Below, in pieces: positions 1 through 8,397 of a DNA stretch of 60,923 nt (the first letter of the stretch is position 1; the number at the start of each line of letters is the position of its first letter). The DNA comes from Gemmatimonadota bacterium (GTDB taxonomy: Bacteria; Gemmatimonadota; Gemmatimonadetes; Longimicrobiales; Gaopeijiaceae). The notes under the pieces were generated by a model, which was given only the letters and a program-made list of their open reading frames with translations, did not search any database and was not told where the DNA came from. The position numbers and the translations under genes were made by a program. The stretch spans positions 1 through 60,923 of the forward strand of contig SKKN01000058.1 in assembly GCA_007121455.1 (NCBI GenBank), given 5' to 3'.

Positions 1-134
1 GCGTGAAGGGAGGCACGGAGCGCCATATACACGTCGTGCCGGTCCTCCCAGTGAAGCTCCTCTCCCAGCTCCTTGAGGAGGGAGTTGGTCTTCTGCAGTG
101 TCCGGTCGAAGACATCGAGTCCAGTGTTCGACAT
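1..134 (-). CDS. DUF2267 domain protein, N-terminal part (runs off the window edge)
   Basis: Reading the minus strand from an ATG at 134 gives 44 residues starting MSNTGLDVFDRTLQ and containing KTNSLLKELGEEL and WEDRHDVYMALRA. This is the typical opening of DUF2267 proteins, small all-helical proteins of unknown biochemical role that often sit near stress genes. A purine-rich GAGGAAG lies just upstream of the ATG and supports the start. The gene continues beyond base 1, so length and C-terminus are unknown. It is divergent from the HtrA-like gene. Its place beside UspA, CBS and BON genes suggests a general stress role, which is inference. Confidence 0.75.
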   Translation of the reverse strand, partial: MSNTGLDVFDRTLQKTNSLLKELGEELHWEDRHDVYMALRASLH

Positions 135-512
135 GGTCTTCCTCTCGTCGATGGGGTGCAGCTCTCTCGACATCGTTCATGCAACGAAGATGCCAGAGAC
201 CCGCACGCGGGTGCGCCGCGACGTCCGTCCGTCTGGGGCAACTTACCCCTCCCTGGGAGTCGCTCCGGGACGGAACAACCCAGAGTCGAACCGCAGCCGG
301 GGGGACCTTCCGAGCGGTTCCGTCGCCATCAGTGGCAGGATCGGAGGGACTTCGCCCCCTCGCGGAGCCCCGAGGGGTGTGGCACGCTCGATGCTACTCC
401 CCGCTCGCAAGGGGTGGCGTTGCATCCCTCGCGCGGTAGCGGCGTCCTGGAGTGGACTGTGCACCGACCGTTCACCGGTCCGACGGGCCGCGGGTGAGCG
501 AGGCTTTAGACG
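135..512. other. intergenic region between divergent DUF2267 and HtrA genes
   Basis: About 380 bases between two divergent genes. No coding sequence with a family signature was found on either strand. It should hold both promoters, but no convincing -35/-10 pair was picked out by eye. Confidence 0.4.
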
Positions 513-632
513 ATGAAACCAAGACGCCTTCACAGGTGGTTCACGGCGGCGATGCTCATCGCTTTCATCCTCGGCTACACCGTGGCGACCGGGACCCTGG
601 AGCCGGAAGGGGGAAGCGATGGCGGTGCGTGA
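513..632 (+). pseudogene. signal-anchor segment of the HtrA-like gene, ended by an in-frame TGA
   Basis: The ATG at 513 opens a 39-residue peptide with basic residues (MKPRRLHRWF) followed by a hydrophobic stretch (AAMLIAFILGYTVA). This is the usual inner-membrane anchor of HtrA/DegS proteases. It ends at TGA 630-632. The reading frame is unchanged across the stop and runs straight on into the protease ([12 protein letters not shown]), so only this one codon separates the anchor from the catalytic domain. Either the gene is inactivated, the stop is a sequence error, or translation restarts at the GTG at 696 and gives an unanchored enzyme. Confidence 0.6.
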
Positions 633-695
633 CTCGGATCCCAGCCACCTTCCCTTCCTGACGGCGCACCGCGGGGGGCCGTCAGCCCGTCGTGG

Positions 696-1715
696 GTGGA
701 GGTCGCGGAGGCGGTCCAACCCGCCGTCGTGAACGTGAGCGCTCGGCGCGGGCCGGACACCGTGGAGGAGTTCCTCAGGCGCTTCGTCGAGGGGCTGCCC
801 TCGGCCCCCAGCCCGAGGCCCAGCCTGGGATCGGGTTTCATCGTCCCACCTGAGGGGGAGATTGCCACAAACGCCCATGTGGTGCGGGGTGCCGTGGACA
901 TCGTAGTGGGTCTGGCCGATGGTTCCGAGTACCCGGCCACGGTGGTCGGAGCGGATCCCTTGTCCGACATGGCTCTCCTGAGGATCCGGGCGGAGGAGGC
1001 GCTCGCTACGCTCGCGTTCGGAAGCTCGTCCCAGCTCCGGGTGGGTGAACCGGTTCTGGCCGTCGGAAGCCCATTCGGACTGGAGCAGACGGTCACCGCA
1101 GGAATCGTGAGCGCTACAGGTCGGTTCATCGGCGCCGGACCCTACGACGATTTCGTTCAGACGGACGCCTCCATCAATCCCGGCAACTCCGGAGGTCCTC
1201 TTCTTGACGGAGCGGGCACCGTGGTCGGAATCAACACAGCCATCGTGGCTCCCACCGGTACGTGGGCTGGCATCGGGTTCGCCATTCCCGCAGACCTCGC
1301 CCAGGAAGTTCTGGAGCGACTCCGGCAGGAGGGGAGGGTGGTGCGGGGCTACCTGGGAGTGACTATCGCCCCCGTGAGTCCCGACGCGGCCCGGAGGGCC
1401 TACCTCCCCGCCCGAAGAGGTGCCCTGGTGGTGGGCGTCTTTCCCGGGAGTCCCGCAGACCGCGCCGGGATGCTGGCCGGTGACGTGGTGACCTACCTGG
1501 ACCACGAGGATATCCGGAGCCCGAGGGACCTCACTCGCCGAGTGGCCTTCACCCGCCCCGGGAGGGAGGTGGTCCTCGAGCTCGCTCGCCCCGACGTGGG
1601 CAGGGTCCAGATTTCCGTGACCCTGGGAGAGGCGCAGGTGGATGACGAGGGAGTTCCCGCCGGAGCTCATCGACACCCTCCTGCGAGCCCACCCCTGCGG
1701 GCACGTCCCGCATGA
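696..1715 (+). CDS. HtrA/DegP-family serine protease with one PDZ domain
   Basis: Trypsin-like periplasmic quality-control protease that degrades or refolds damaged envelope proteins. The catalytic triad is visible: His in TNAHVVRGA, Asp in LSDMALL and Ser in [10 protein letters not shown]. One PDZ domain follows ([18 protein letters not shown], then GDVVTYLD). At about 340 residues plus the upstream anchor it matches DegS/HhoA-like enzymes with a single PDZ. The GTG at 696 is the first usable start after the in-frame TGA at 630. The natural start is probably 513. The last 30 residues ([11 protein letters not shown] onward) look non-native and overlap the truncated end of the minus-strand rtcB fragment, so the C-terminus was probably replaced by a rearrangement. 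Family assignment is secure; activity is not. Confidence 0.85.
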   Translation: MEVAEAVQPAVVNVSARRGPDTVEEFLRRFVEGLPSAPSPRPSLGSGFIVPPEGEIATNAHVVRGAVDIVVGLADGSEYPATVVGADPLSDMALLRIRAEEALATLAFGSSSQLRVGEPVLAVGSPFGLEQTVTAGIVSATGRFIGAGPYDDFVQTDASINPGNSGGPLLDGAGTVVGINTAIVAPTGTWAGIGFAIPADLAQEVLERLRQEGRVVRGYLGVTIAPVSPDAARRAYLPARRGALVVGVFPGSPADRAGMLAGDVVTYLDHEDIRSPRDLTRRVAFTRPGREVVLELARPDVGRVQISVTLGEAQVDDEGVPAGAHRHPPASPPLRARPA

Positions 1716-2142
1716 TCTGGTTCATCAGTGGAGGCAGATATGGGAGACCCTCTTGCCGGGAAAGGTCCGAGCGTAGGAGGCGAACCCCGCAGTTGATGTC
1801 GTACCCCACCCCTCCCGGCGAGACGACGCCACCTTCATTTGGGTCGAAGGCGGCCACTCCCCCGATGGCGAAGCCGTAGCCCCAATGGAGGTCCGGCATC
1901 CCGATGGAGCGTCCTACAATCCCGGGCAGGCAGGCCACGTTGGCGACTTGGCGAACGGCCTCCTCTCCTCCGTGTCCCGGTGCCAGGATATCTCCCATGA
2001 GGGACTCGTCGGCGAAGATGAGGCCCTCCACCCTCATTCGGCCCTGGCGGGGAATGAGCCACCGGTAGGGATCCAGCCTCTGGAGCTCCAGACCCCCCAG
2101 GGTGATCGAAGGGGACGTCGTGCCACTCCGTCCCGTGCTCAC
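1687..2142 (-). pseudogene. rtcB: RtcB RNA ligase, N-terminal third only (copy 1)
   Basis: RtcB joins RNA 3'-phosphate and 5'-OH ends using GTP and Mn2+. From the GTG at 2142 the product shows [34 protein letters not shown] and the metal-binding cysteine motif [14 protein letters not shown]. After about residue 152 (MRDVPAGVG) the similarity stops and the frame runs into the 3' end of the HtrA gene. Full RtcB is about 470-490 residues, so the GTP-binding histidine and most of the active site are missing. The start overlaps the stop of the upstream hibernation-factor gene (GTGA). A second, differently broken copy lies at 17,142. Confidence 0.85.
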
Positions 2143-2381
2143 ACCCCTCGGGCCGGAGGGTCCCGGCTCACCACGACCTCGTGCCCGGGCCCGGTGATGT
2201 CGAGCCGGACCCGGAAGAGGTTTCCTCTCACGTGTCTTGGATGGGGAACCTCCACCATGATGCGGCAGGCGATGATCCGCGGCTGGCTCCGCTCGAGCCG
2301 CTCGAGTCCCCGAAGGATCTGGCTCTCCAATGCCGGAGTGGGATCCACGTTGCGGTAAGCAATCTCAGGTTCGACCTGCAT
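2139..2381 (-). CDS. short HPF/RaiA-like ribosome hibernation factor (copy 1, truncated)
   Basis: Eighty residues starting [18 protein letters not shown], nearly identical to the first 78 residues of the plus-strand gene at 16,541. This family (S30AE fold) binds the 30S subunit and silences ribosomes in stationary phase or stress. Here the product stops right after SRDPPARG, where copy 2 continues with a helix and a cold-shock domain. The second alpha helix of the fold and the whole C-terminal domain are therefore lost. The stop overlaps the rtcB start by GTGA, and the gene sits 9 bases after the broken hydrolase. It may be non-functional. Confidence 0.7.
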   Translation of the reverse strand: MQVEPEIAYRNVDPTPALESQILRGLERLERSQPRIIACRIMVEVPHPRHVRGNLFRVRLDITGPGHEVVVSRDPPARGV

Positions 2382-2390
2382 GGGTCCCTC

Positions 2391-2780
2391 CTATGTGATG
2401 CACGAACAAGTCTCCGGCCACGTCCGGCCGCCCGCCCCTCGACACCACGGCGCGGACCGCGTCCGGGCGATCCGCCGCCGCGATGAGAGTCGCTCCGGGA
2501 GACGCGGGATGTCGAATCGGAACTCGCGCGTGCGGAGGTCCACCTCCTCCTCGGCGGGAGTCAGCAGGTCGATCAGGAGCGTTCCAAGGCCGGCGTCCTG
2601 AAGCTCTTGGGCGACGAAGCGGTTCCGGGACGAGAACCGACTGCTGCCGCTCCCATGGGCGAAGAGGACGATCCCCGGTGCGTCCGGTGGGACGGCGAGG
2701 TTTCCCTCCAACGTGACGGGGCCGGCGGGAAACCGAAGCACTCGCCCCAGCCCTCCCGGTCCCGCCCGTGACAAGGTCAT
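2391..2780 (-). pseudogene. dienelactone-hydrolase-type alpha/beta hydrolase, internally deleted (copy 1)
   Basis: The ATG at 2780 is preceded by GAGGGGAGAG. The product matches the intact gene at 10,011 through VTLEGNLAVP, LFAHGSGSSRFSSRN and LLIDLLTPAEEEVD, up to the ERL of RLPERL. At that point about 30 codons are missing, including the segment that in the intact copy carries the nucleophile motif GSSTG. The reading frame then changes; in another frame the following DNA still encodes the equivalent of AVVSRGGRPD. The gene ends at the hibernation-factor gene, so the C-terminal Asp/His part is lost too. It cannot make an active hydrolase. Confidence 0.85.
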
Positions 2781-2790
2781 GGCTCTCCCC

Positions 2791-3351
2791 TCAGGTAACA
2801 GGTCGGAGCCTGTCGCCCGCCACGGCCCGAACGACATCCAGAGCCGAGACGATCCCCACGAGCGTGTCACCGTCCGCGACGATCAAGCGATGGACGCCCA
2901 TCCGGGCCATGAGACGCGCCACCTCCGCCACATCGGCGGTGGGGGGAAGGGCTACGATCCTCCGGGTCATCACCTCTCCCACGGCGTGCTCCGCCAGAAG
3001 GTCCCACTCCGGGCTGTCCGGCTCGGCCATCCGCTCCACCAGCTCAGCGCTCGCGTCATCCCACATGACCCGGAAGTAGGTGGATGCGGGCTCGGTGACG
3101 TCCTCCCCCACTTGGTCCCCAGGTCCCCACTCCCCCCACTCCTGCTGATGGGCCCGGTACGATGGGACCGCGGGGTTTGACGCCTGGAAGTCGAGGATGT
3201 CGGAGGCGGAGATCACACCGACCAGGCGTGGGCCGACGACCACCGGAGCGCCGCTCACTCCCGCGGCCGTCAGCTCGTTCAAGGCACCCCGGAGACTGAG
3301 CTCGGGCTCGAGGGTGAGGGGCTCGGAGCTCATCAGGTCGGCGAGGTTCAT
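2791..3351 (-). CDS. two-CBS-domain protein
   Basis: A 186-residue protein beginning MNLADLMSSEPLTLEPELSL, with GAGAAG upstream of the ATG at 3351. The first CBS motif runs to GVISASDILDF. An unusual insertion of about 60 residues with a Trp/Glu-rich start (HQQEWGEWGPGDQ) and a helical YFRVMWDDASAELV follows. The second CBS motif is EVMTRRIVALPPTADVAEV to GIVSALDVVRAV. Paired CBS motifs bind adenosine nucleotides and commonly report cellular energy state. It is first in the minus-strand cassette CBS, hydrolase, hibernation factor, RtcB. The partner it regulates cannot be told from sequence. Confidence 0.85.
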   Translation of the reverse strand: MNLADLMSSEPLTLEPELSLRGALNELTAAGVSGAPVVVGPRLVGVISASDILDFQASNPAVPSYRAHQQEWGEWGPGDQVGEDVTEPASTYFRVMWDDASAELVERMAEPDSPEWDLLAEHAVGEVMTRRIVALPPTADVAEVARLMARMGVHRLIVADGDTLVGIVSALDVVRAVAGDRLRPVT

Positions 3352-3675
3352 GATCTTCTCGTTCGGGGCGGGGGCGGGGCAGAGCCCGGTTCTGGGACCG
3401 GGGGCCAGAAGTCGGAGGGGCGCGATCCGTGCCGATGCGTCATGCCCTCCCGGGGTACGGAGGCACGGGCGGGAGACCCGGGGCACCGGTCGGATCCGCA
3501 CTGCGGCGACGGGACTCTGGGGCCTGCAAGGAGGCTCTGGAATGGCACATTTCATCCTGACGGTGGAGTTTCCATGGAGAGCAGGGCGACCCTTTCCCTA
3601 CTGCTGCTCACCCGGCTCGCTCTCCTCCTGGGAACGCTCCCCCCTTTTTCCAGAGGCCGTACCGGATCCGTGCGG
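3352..3675. other. intergenic, no gene recognised
   Basis: About 320 bases between the minus-strand CBS gene and the minus-strand UspA gene. It presumably holds the promoter of the CBS cassette. Open frames here show no family features. Confidence 0.4.
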
Positions 3676-4581
3676 TCACCGTCGGCGAACCAGGAGCACG
3701 GAGGTGGGCGCCCTGCGGGCGACGGCCAATGCGACGCTCCGCTGCCGCCGACTTCCCTCCTCGTCCACCGATCCGCTCGAGCCCAGCACGAGGAGGTCCG
3801 CCTCCCAGGCTCGGGCCTCCTCGACCACGGCCTCCTCCACGGCTCCCTCGAGGAACCCGGTTTCGAGAAGGAATTCGTGGGGTTCGAACAGGTTTTTCGC
3901 CCGGTTCAGCCGGAGCCGCGCGCGCTTATCGGCCTCGCGTCGAAAATCCTCGCGGGCCGAGGGGGGCAAGATCGCCAGCGCGTCGCGCTCACCGCTCGCG
4001 AACGTGGTGACCACCCGGACGCTCACGTCCGGAATTTCGAGGAGCGCCAGAAGCTCCCGGATCGCCTCCAGGCTATGTTCCTCTCCGTCGGTGGGAAGAA
4101 GGATACGAAACGGATGGAGGTGGTCGGGGCTCCTCTTCTCCCGGTCCTTGGGCTCCCGTTCCCGGACCATCAGAACCGAGGTCGGGGCGAACTCGAGCAC
4201 GGAACGGGCCACGCTTCCCATATCGAAGAAAGGCGCATCGCTTCGACCCTTGCCTCCCACGGCGACGAGATCATAGTCCTCCCTCCGGATCCGGTCGACG
4301 ATGTAGGACGCTGCCGATGCGCCTGCGGCGGGGACCCGCTGCACATCGTAGCCGGTGCTCTCCAGAGGCCTGGCCGTGTCCCCGATCCAGCGGCCGAGTT
4401 CGCCCTTCCACAGGTCGTCTGCGGGCTGCGGCTTCCGAAAGCTCCTGTGGATGCTCGGGGGACTCTTCGGTGCCACGGCCACCAGGTCGACGTGCTTCCC
4501 CTTCCCTGGAATCCATTCGGCCAGGAATCGAGCCGCGGCCAGCGAGTATCGGGAACCGTCGGTTCCAAGGAGGATTCGCAT
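3676..4581 (-). CDS. tandem universal stress protein (two UspA domains)
   Basis: A 301-residue protein from the ATG at 4581 (MRILLGTDGSRYSLAAARFL), with an AAGGAGGA-like sequence at the opposite-strand end. Domain 1 (about 1-145) carries the Usp phosphate-loop region DYDLVAVGGKGRSDAPFFDMGSVA. Domain 2 (about 160-300) starts RILLPTDGEEHSLEAI and ends ADLLVLGSSGSVDEEG to TSVLLVRRR. The first domain's loop resembles the ATP-binding G-x2-G-x9-G-S/T pattern. Usp proteins support survival under starvation, hypoxia and damage. The frame stays open 97 codons upstream to an ATG at 4872, but that extension has no Usp similarity and was not used. Confidence 0.9.
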   Translation of the reverse strand: MRILLGTDGSRYSLAAARFLAEWIPGKGKHVDLVAVAPKSPPSIHRSFRKPQPADDLWKGELGRWIGDTARPLESTGYDVQRVPAAGASAASYIVDRIRREDYDLVAVGGKGRSDAPFFDMGSVARSVLEFAPTSVLMVREREPKDREKRSPDHLHPFRILLPTDGEEHSLEAIRELLALLEIPDVSVRVVTTFASGERDALAILPPSAREDFRREADKRARLRLNRAKNLFEPHEFLLETGFLEGAVEEAVVEEARAWEADLLVLGSSGSVDEEGSRRQRSVALAVARRAPTSVLLVRRR

Positions 4582-5004
4582 TCGCGTCAACCCGACCCGA
4601 AGGATGGTGAAGGGGACTTCGTAGCTCTGAACGAGCACGAGCCGGTGGCGTCCGAAAGCCGAGCACCACCATCGCTCGGTGAAGCAACCCTCGTGCCCGT
4701 TCGTCGGCGGGTCGGAACCGCTCGGGATCCGAAGCGGCCACCTGGAGTGGATCAGGGCACGCCAGCGGTGGCTGACCAAAGGTCCCAGGAAGGGCGGGCG
4801 GTGGTTGACGAAGTATCTCACGACGGAGCCGAGCCATCTGCCGAATCGGGGATCCCGTACCCGTTTCCTCATCACGACTTGGCCCTCGGGACCCCGTGCC
4901 CGGTGCCGTGCAGAGACTGCGACCGGATCTTCGCATGTGGCACCCTGCTTGCGTACTGAAAGCAATGCACACCCGCTGGATCCGCCGAACCGAGGAGGTG
5001 GGTA
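4582..5004. other. divergent promoter region between UspA and BON genes
   Basis: About 420 bases between the minus-strand Usp gene and the plus-strand BON gene. On the minus strand it stays open in the Usp frame from 4872 (MRKRVRDPRFGRWLG), but no family is recognisable. It is best treated as shared regulatory sequence, with an N-terminal extension of Usp as a minor alternative. Confidence 0.4.
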
Positions 5005-5673
5005 ATGAGGACCGCAGAGAGACTCCAGAACGACGTTCTGGACGAGCTGGGATTCGACCCGATGGTCGATTCCTCCGAGATCGGGGTGACCGCCACGGCA
5101 GAAGGGGTGGTGACCCTGGACGGAAGGGTACGGGAGTACACGCAGAGGCGTGCCGCCGAGAGGGCGGCGAAGAGGGTGGCCGGCGTGAAGGCGATCGCCA
5201 ACGACATCGAGGTGAAGTTGGCTGGCCGGCCGGAGCACGCCGACACGAGCATTGCGGAAGCGGCTCTCCGCGCGCTGAACTGGGCATCTTCCGTGCCCCG
5301 GGAAGCGGTGAGCGTCAGCGTCTCGGACGGATGGGTCAGGCTGGACGGCGAGGTGGACTGGAATCACCAAAGGACCGCGGCCGAGCAGGCCGTCCGTGAT
5401 CTCCGCGACGTGAACGGGATCTCCAACAATATCGCGGTGAAGCCCAAGGTGAGCGCCAAGGATATAAGGTCGAAGATCGAGAGTGCGTTCAAGCGCAGCG
5501 CACAGCTCGATGCCGACCGCATCACCGTGAAGACCGACGGCGGAAAGGTCACGCTTCAGGGCAGAGTCCACTCCTGGTCGGAGCTGGAAGAGGCGGAAGA
5601 GGCCGCGTGGGCGGCTCCTGGCGTCACGGATGTCGAAAACCTCCTCGTGGTCGCGGACCCGGCCTTCGCTTGA
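5005..5673 (+). CDS. three-BON-domain protein
   Basis: A 222-residue protein beginning MRTAERLQNDVLDELGFDP, with GAGGAGG 8-14 bases before the ATG. Three BON repeats are visible, each with the pattern I-x-V-x3-D/G-G-V-x-L-x-G-x-V: residues about 5-70 (GVVTLDGRVREYTQ), 78-145 (GWVRLDGEVDWNHQ) and 150-218 (GKVTLQGRVHSWSE). There is no signal peptide, so it is probably cytoplasmic, unlike OsmY. BON domains bind phospholipid or other hydrophobic ligands and are common in osmotic or general stress proteins. It is divergent from UspA, consistent with shared control. Confidence 0.9.
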   Translation: MRTAERLQNDVLDELGFDPMVDSSEIGVTATAEGVVTLDGRVREYTQRRAAERAAKRVAGVKAIANDIEVKLAGRPEHADTSIAEAALRALNWASSVPREAVSVSVSDGWVRLDGEVDWNHQRTAAEQAVRDLRDVNGISNNIAVKPKVSAKDIRSKIESAFKRSAQLDADRITVKTDGGKVTLQGRVHSWSELEEAEEAAWAAPGVTDVENLLVVADPAFA

Positions 5674-5795
5674 GGTCGACCGAGGTCCCACGCCCGGGAA
5701 CGTCGGTGCCTCCTGCCCCGGCGCCCGGGCGTGGGACCCGGCCCCGCTTCCCTCGACCACTGCGCGGGCCTCGACCGACAACCAAGGAGCCAACC

Positions 5796-6029
5796 ATGGC
5801 CATGTGCGAAGTCTGCGGAAACGACTACCACCTCGCCTTCGAGGTTCGGACGGCAAACGGGACCCACGTCTTCGACTCCTTCGAGTGCGCGATCCAGAAG
5901 CTGGCACCCGCCTGCGAGCACTGTGGAGTCAGGGTGGTGGGGCACGGTGTCGAGGTCGGACGCTCCATCTACTGCTGTGCCCACTGCGCCCGCCAGGAGG
6001 GGGCCGGAGGGATCGTGGACCACGTCTGA
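5796..6029 (+). CDS. small Cys-rich zinc-ribbon / metallothionein-like protein
   Basis: A 77-residue protein starting MAMCEVCGNDYHLAFEV, with CAAGGAGC upstream. It has one CxxC near the start (CEVC), a Cys in DSFECAIQKL, a second pair CEHC and a final CCAHC (IYCCAHCARQE). The last part resembles bacterial metallothioneins, where a YYCC-x-x-C motif closes the metal site; the spacing otherwise looks like two zinc ribbons. It probably binds zinc or another soft metal. It follows the BON gene by about 120 bases and may share its transcript. Confidence 0.7.
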   Translation: MAMCEVCGNDYHLAFEVRTANGTHVFDSFECAIQKLAPACEHCGVRVVGHGVEVGRSIYCCAHCARQEGAGGIVDHV

Positions 6030-6198
6030 GATGCTATGAAGGCGGATTTGCCTGAACAGGCGACGGGCCGCATGCATCAAGCTCCAACACTCATCCGTAT
6101 GAGATGGAGGAGCTAAGATGACGAAGGGTGCGACCCGTTGGAGGGAAGGTAAGCGGGCTGGAGCGGTCTTGCACGTGGCGTTCGAGCTGGACGACTCA

Positions 6199-6490
6199 CT
6201 ACTCGAGCCCGAACCGTTCGTCGCGCTCCCCGATCCGGTGGCCGAACCGCTCGGCTTCGCGGCTCGGCCGTTCTCGCAGCCACGACCGGTCGGCGGCCGA
6301 TGCGCGGTTCAAGCGAAAGCCGCGAATCTGAAGCGGGACCAGCTCGAGCTCAACGAGCGTTCCGGATTCCACGTCCAGCGTCGGAAAATACATCAACACC
6401 AGGTCTCCCCGGTACTCCGCGTAGCCGCTGACCCCCTCGTAGTCGTTCAGGAACTCGCCACAACCGTGGAGAATGAGGTGGCCGTGGTGG
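6199..6490 (-). pseudogene. CapA-family (PGA synthesis-like) protein, C-terminal fragment
   Basis: The minus-strand frame encodes HHGHLILHGCGEFLNDYEG, then GDLVLMYFPTLD and IRGFRLNRASAAD. This is the recognisable tail of the CapA metallophosphatase-like family (usual form ILYGCGDFLNDYEGI). The N-terminal two thirds, with the metal-binding residues, are missing. Just upstream, in another frame (about 6540-6650), lies a second remnant, YADPATLERMVEYLGGADLR, that was not assigned. The whole stretch from 6.1 to 7.3 kb is a patchwork of gene ends. Confidence 0.65.
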
Positions 6491-6707
6491 ACCGTTGGCG
6501 AGCGAGCAGCAATCGATCCCCGCCGCCCGAAGCATAGGCGAGCCCTCTCCCTCCGAAGGGCGGCCCGACCATGATCACGAAGACGGCGGTCGCCGTCCTC
6601 AGGTCCGCTCCTCCAAGGTACTCCACCATTCGCTCGAGGGTCGCCGGGTCGGCGTAGTGCGGCCAGCCTCATCATCTCGGAACCGAAGAGAGGAGTGAAC
6701 GGCGCCC

Positions 6708-7150
6708 GTGGAATCGGTGGAACTCGCGGATAAGGTGCGCTTCCTCCGCCGCCCGGCCACCTACACACCTCGTCCGGCGCGGATCACGGCGATCGAGACC
6801 CACATGGCCTGGGTCTTCCTCGCGGGAGAGCTGGCCTTCAAGCTCAAGAAACCGGTTCGCTACCACCTCCTGGACTACAGCACGCTCGGGGCGCGGCGGC
6901 GCGCTTGCTGGCAGGAGGTTCGGCTGAACCGGCGGCTTGCTCCGCACGTCTACCTCGGTGTGGTTCCGCTCGTCTCGACCCCCGGACGCGAGCTGGCCCT
7001 GGACGGGCCCGGCACGCCCGTGGACTGGCTCGTTCGGATGCGTCGGCTGAGCGTGACGGACATGCTGGACCGCAGGATCGTCTCCCGGTCCGCGACCGTG
7101 CGTCGCCGCGACGTGAACCTCGCTGGCTTCGCCCTCGACGCAGGCTCGGG
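6708..7150 (+). pseudogene. aminoglycoside-phosphotransferase-like / ATP-binding fusion protein, N-terminal fragment
   Basis: From the GTG at 6708 the product shows AIETHMAWVFLAGELAFKLK, KKPVRYHLLDYSTLGARR and EEVRLNRRLAP-like QEVRLNRRLAPHVYLGVVPL, then PVDWLVRMRRL. This is the start of a family of about 500 residues in which a phosphotransferase-like domain precedes a P-loop kinase domain. Similarity ends after about 145 residues. The DNA then becomes the antisense of a PRPP-synthetase fragment, so the two remnants were joined head to head by a rearrangement. No P-loop remains. Confidence 0.7.
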
Positions 7151-7301
7151 CGGCTTTACGGATCGTGGTCCCGGTGCCGATGAGGTCGTCCACGAGAAGG
7201 GTGACCCTCCCGTTCACGGGTCCGACCAGCACATCTCCCGTGACGACGCCTTCGCTCCTCTGCTTGTCCATGAAGGACGGACCGCGTGCCGCCCGGACCA
7301 A
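7110..7301 (-). pseudogene. prs: ribose-phosphate pyrophosphokinase, C-terminal fragment
   Basis: The minus strand encodes FMDKQRSEGVVTGDVLVG, then the PRPP-binding loop LLVDDLIGTGTTIRKAARAC. This is the diagnostic phosphoribosyltransferase signature of PRPP synthetases (VDDxIxTGTT). Only about 64 residues are left; the catalytic N-terminal half and the ATP flap are gone. It overlaps the end of the opposite-strand phosphotransferase fragment at the rearrangement junction. Confidence 0.7.
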
Positions 7302-7353
7302 CGGTGAGGGTACCCCTCAGACCGGCGCCCAACCCCGGTCGTCCTTGGCACAA

Positions 7354-7380
7354 CCTGTGCCTTCGTGCGTATGGCACAGG
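7354..7380. repeat. perfect 8-bp inverted repeat (hairpin)
   Basis: CCTGTGCC at 7354-7361 and GGCACAGG at 7373-7380 pair perfectly around an 11-base loop. The hairpin lies between the prs fragment and the ybaK-like gene, about 100 bases before that gene's start. It could be an operator or a weak terminator without a T-run; nothing further can be said. Confidence 0.4.
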
Positions 7381-7482
7381 AGGAGCAAGAGCCCCTCTTC
7401 TCACATCGGAGCTTCCGGGGGGAGGCACCCGACCCCTCCAGGCTCGGCCGAGCTCCAGGAACCCATCCAACGGAGGTGGATC

Positions 7483-7959
7483 ATGTCGGCTCTGGACCGT
7501 GTTCGTGCCCTCCTGGAAGAGGAGGGCGCGACGTATGACATCATCAAGCACCGCGAGGAGTTCACGGCTCTGTCCGAGGCGCGGGCAAGCGGCGTCGCTC
7601 CCAGGGAATGGGCGAAGAGCGTGGCGGTTCGCCTCGATGGGAGCCCCGCTCTGGCCCTGCTTCCCGCCACGCGGCGTGTCGACCTGAGACGGTTCGAACA
7701 GGTGGCCGGGGTGGAGGAGGCCGAGCTCGTGGCCGAGGAGGAGCTGGCCGCCCTGTATCCGGACTGCGACCTCGGTGCCATCCCCCCCTTCGGGCGTCTC
7801 TACGGTCAGAACACGTTCGTCGACGTCACGCTCCGGGAGGACGAGCGGGTCGGGTTCCATGCCGGGACCCATACCGAGACGTTGGTGATGGCCTATCAGG
7901 ACTTCGAGCGCATCGCCGGCGCCGTTCCAGGGAAGATCTCGAAGTCGATGGAGGAGTGA
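7483..7959 (+). CDS. YbaK/ProX-type aminoacyl-tRNA deacylase
   Basis: A 158-residue single-domain protein beginning MSALDRVRALLEEEGATYDI, with CGGAGGTGG upstream. It has the YbaK/ProX features: an early HREEFTALSEARA segment, the conserved lysine in EWAKSVAVRLDG, and a C-terminal GRLYGQNTFVDVTL followed by GTHTETLVMAYQDF. Such enzymes hydrolyse mischarged tRNAs such as Ala- or Cys-tRNA(Pro), acting in trans. The length is normal for a free-standing member. It stands alone between remnants, so it looks like a surviving gene in a degraded neighbourhood. The exact substrate cannot be predicted. Confidence 0.85.
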   Translation: MSALDRVRALLEEEGATYDIIKHREEFTALSEARASGVAPREWAKSVAVRLDGSPALALLPATRRVDLRRFEQVAGVEEAELVAEEELAALYPDCDLGAIPPFGRLYGQNTFVDVTLREDERVGFHAGTHTETLVMAYQDFERIAGAVPGKISKSMEE

Positions 7960-7965
7960 CGGGGG

Positions 7966-8397
7966 TCATCGGTTCTCTTCGGTCGTCCCGGCCTCGTGTC
8001 CGGACTTCCGGACCCGGTATACGATGAGCGCCTGGACGAGGAGGGCGACCTCGTGAACCGTCTCGGCCTGTCGTAAGCAGGTTTCGATGGTGGGCTGACG
8101 CTTGTGGGCTTCGAGGACCTGCCTGGGGGTGAGGGAGGGATCGTTGGTGAGAAGGGGGTACATCCCGTCGCTCTTGACGTCGTAGGCGATGGCCGCCTCG
8201 TCGAGCTCCCAGTGGATGTGCCAGCGGCGCTTGGTGGTGCGCACGTACGTGGTCTTGGGCCCGTGCCAGCCCCTGGCGATGTGGACGTGGATCCGGGACT
8301 TGGACGACGGGGGTCGGAGACGAGGAGCCGACGGAAGCGTCTGAGCGGGTGGCGACAACTCGAGGCGGCGACGGACTTGGACCTCGACTGAGTCCAC
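7966..8397 (-). mobile_element. IS1634-family transposase, C-terminal remnant
   Basis: The minus strand encodes YDVKSDGMYPLLTNDPSLTP and RQVLEAHKRQPTIE. These form the highly conserved IS1634/IS4-superfamily transposase stretch that includes the catalytic-region glutamate. After QAETVHEVA the sequence jumps straight to LLVQALIVYRVRK, losing about 20 residues found in intact relatives, so the gene carries an internal deletion. No N-terminal DDE region or terminal inverted repeats were found. It is an old, inactive remnant. Confidence 0.8.

Noticed and set aside
630-632. TGA in the HtrA gene as a selenocysteine codon
   Set aside because: The position lies in a variable linker between the anchor and the protease, where no redox residue is expected, and no SECIS-like hairpin was seen directly after it.
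3442-4959. 505-residue plus-strand frame opposite the UspA gene
   Set aside because: Antisense shadow of a conserved two-domain Usp gene, with no own motif.
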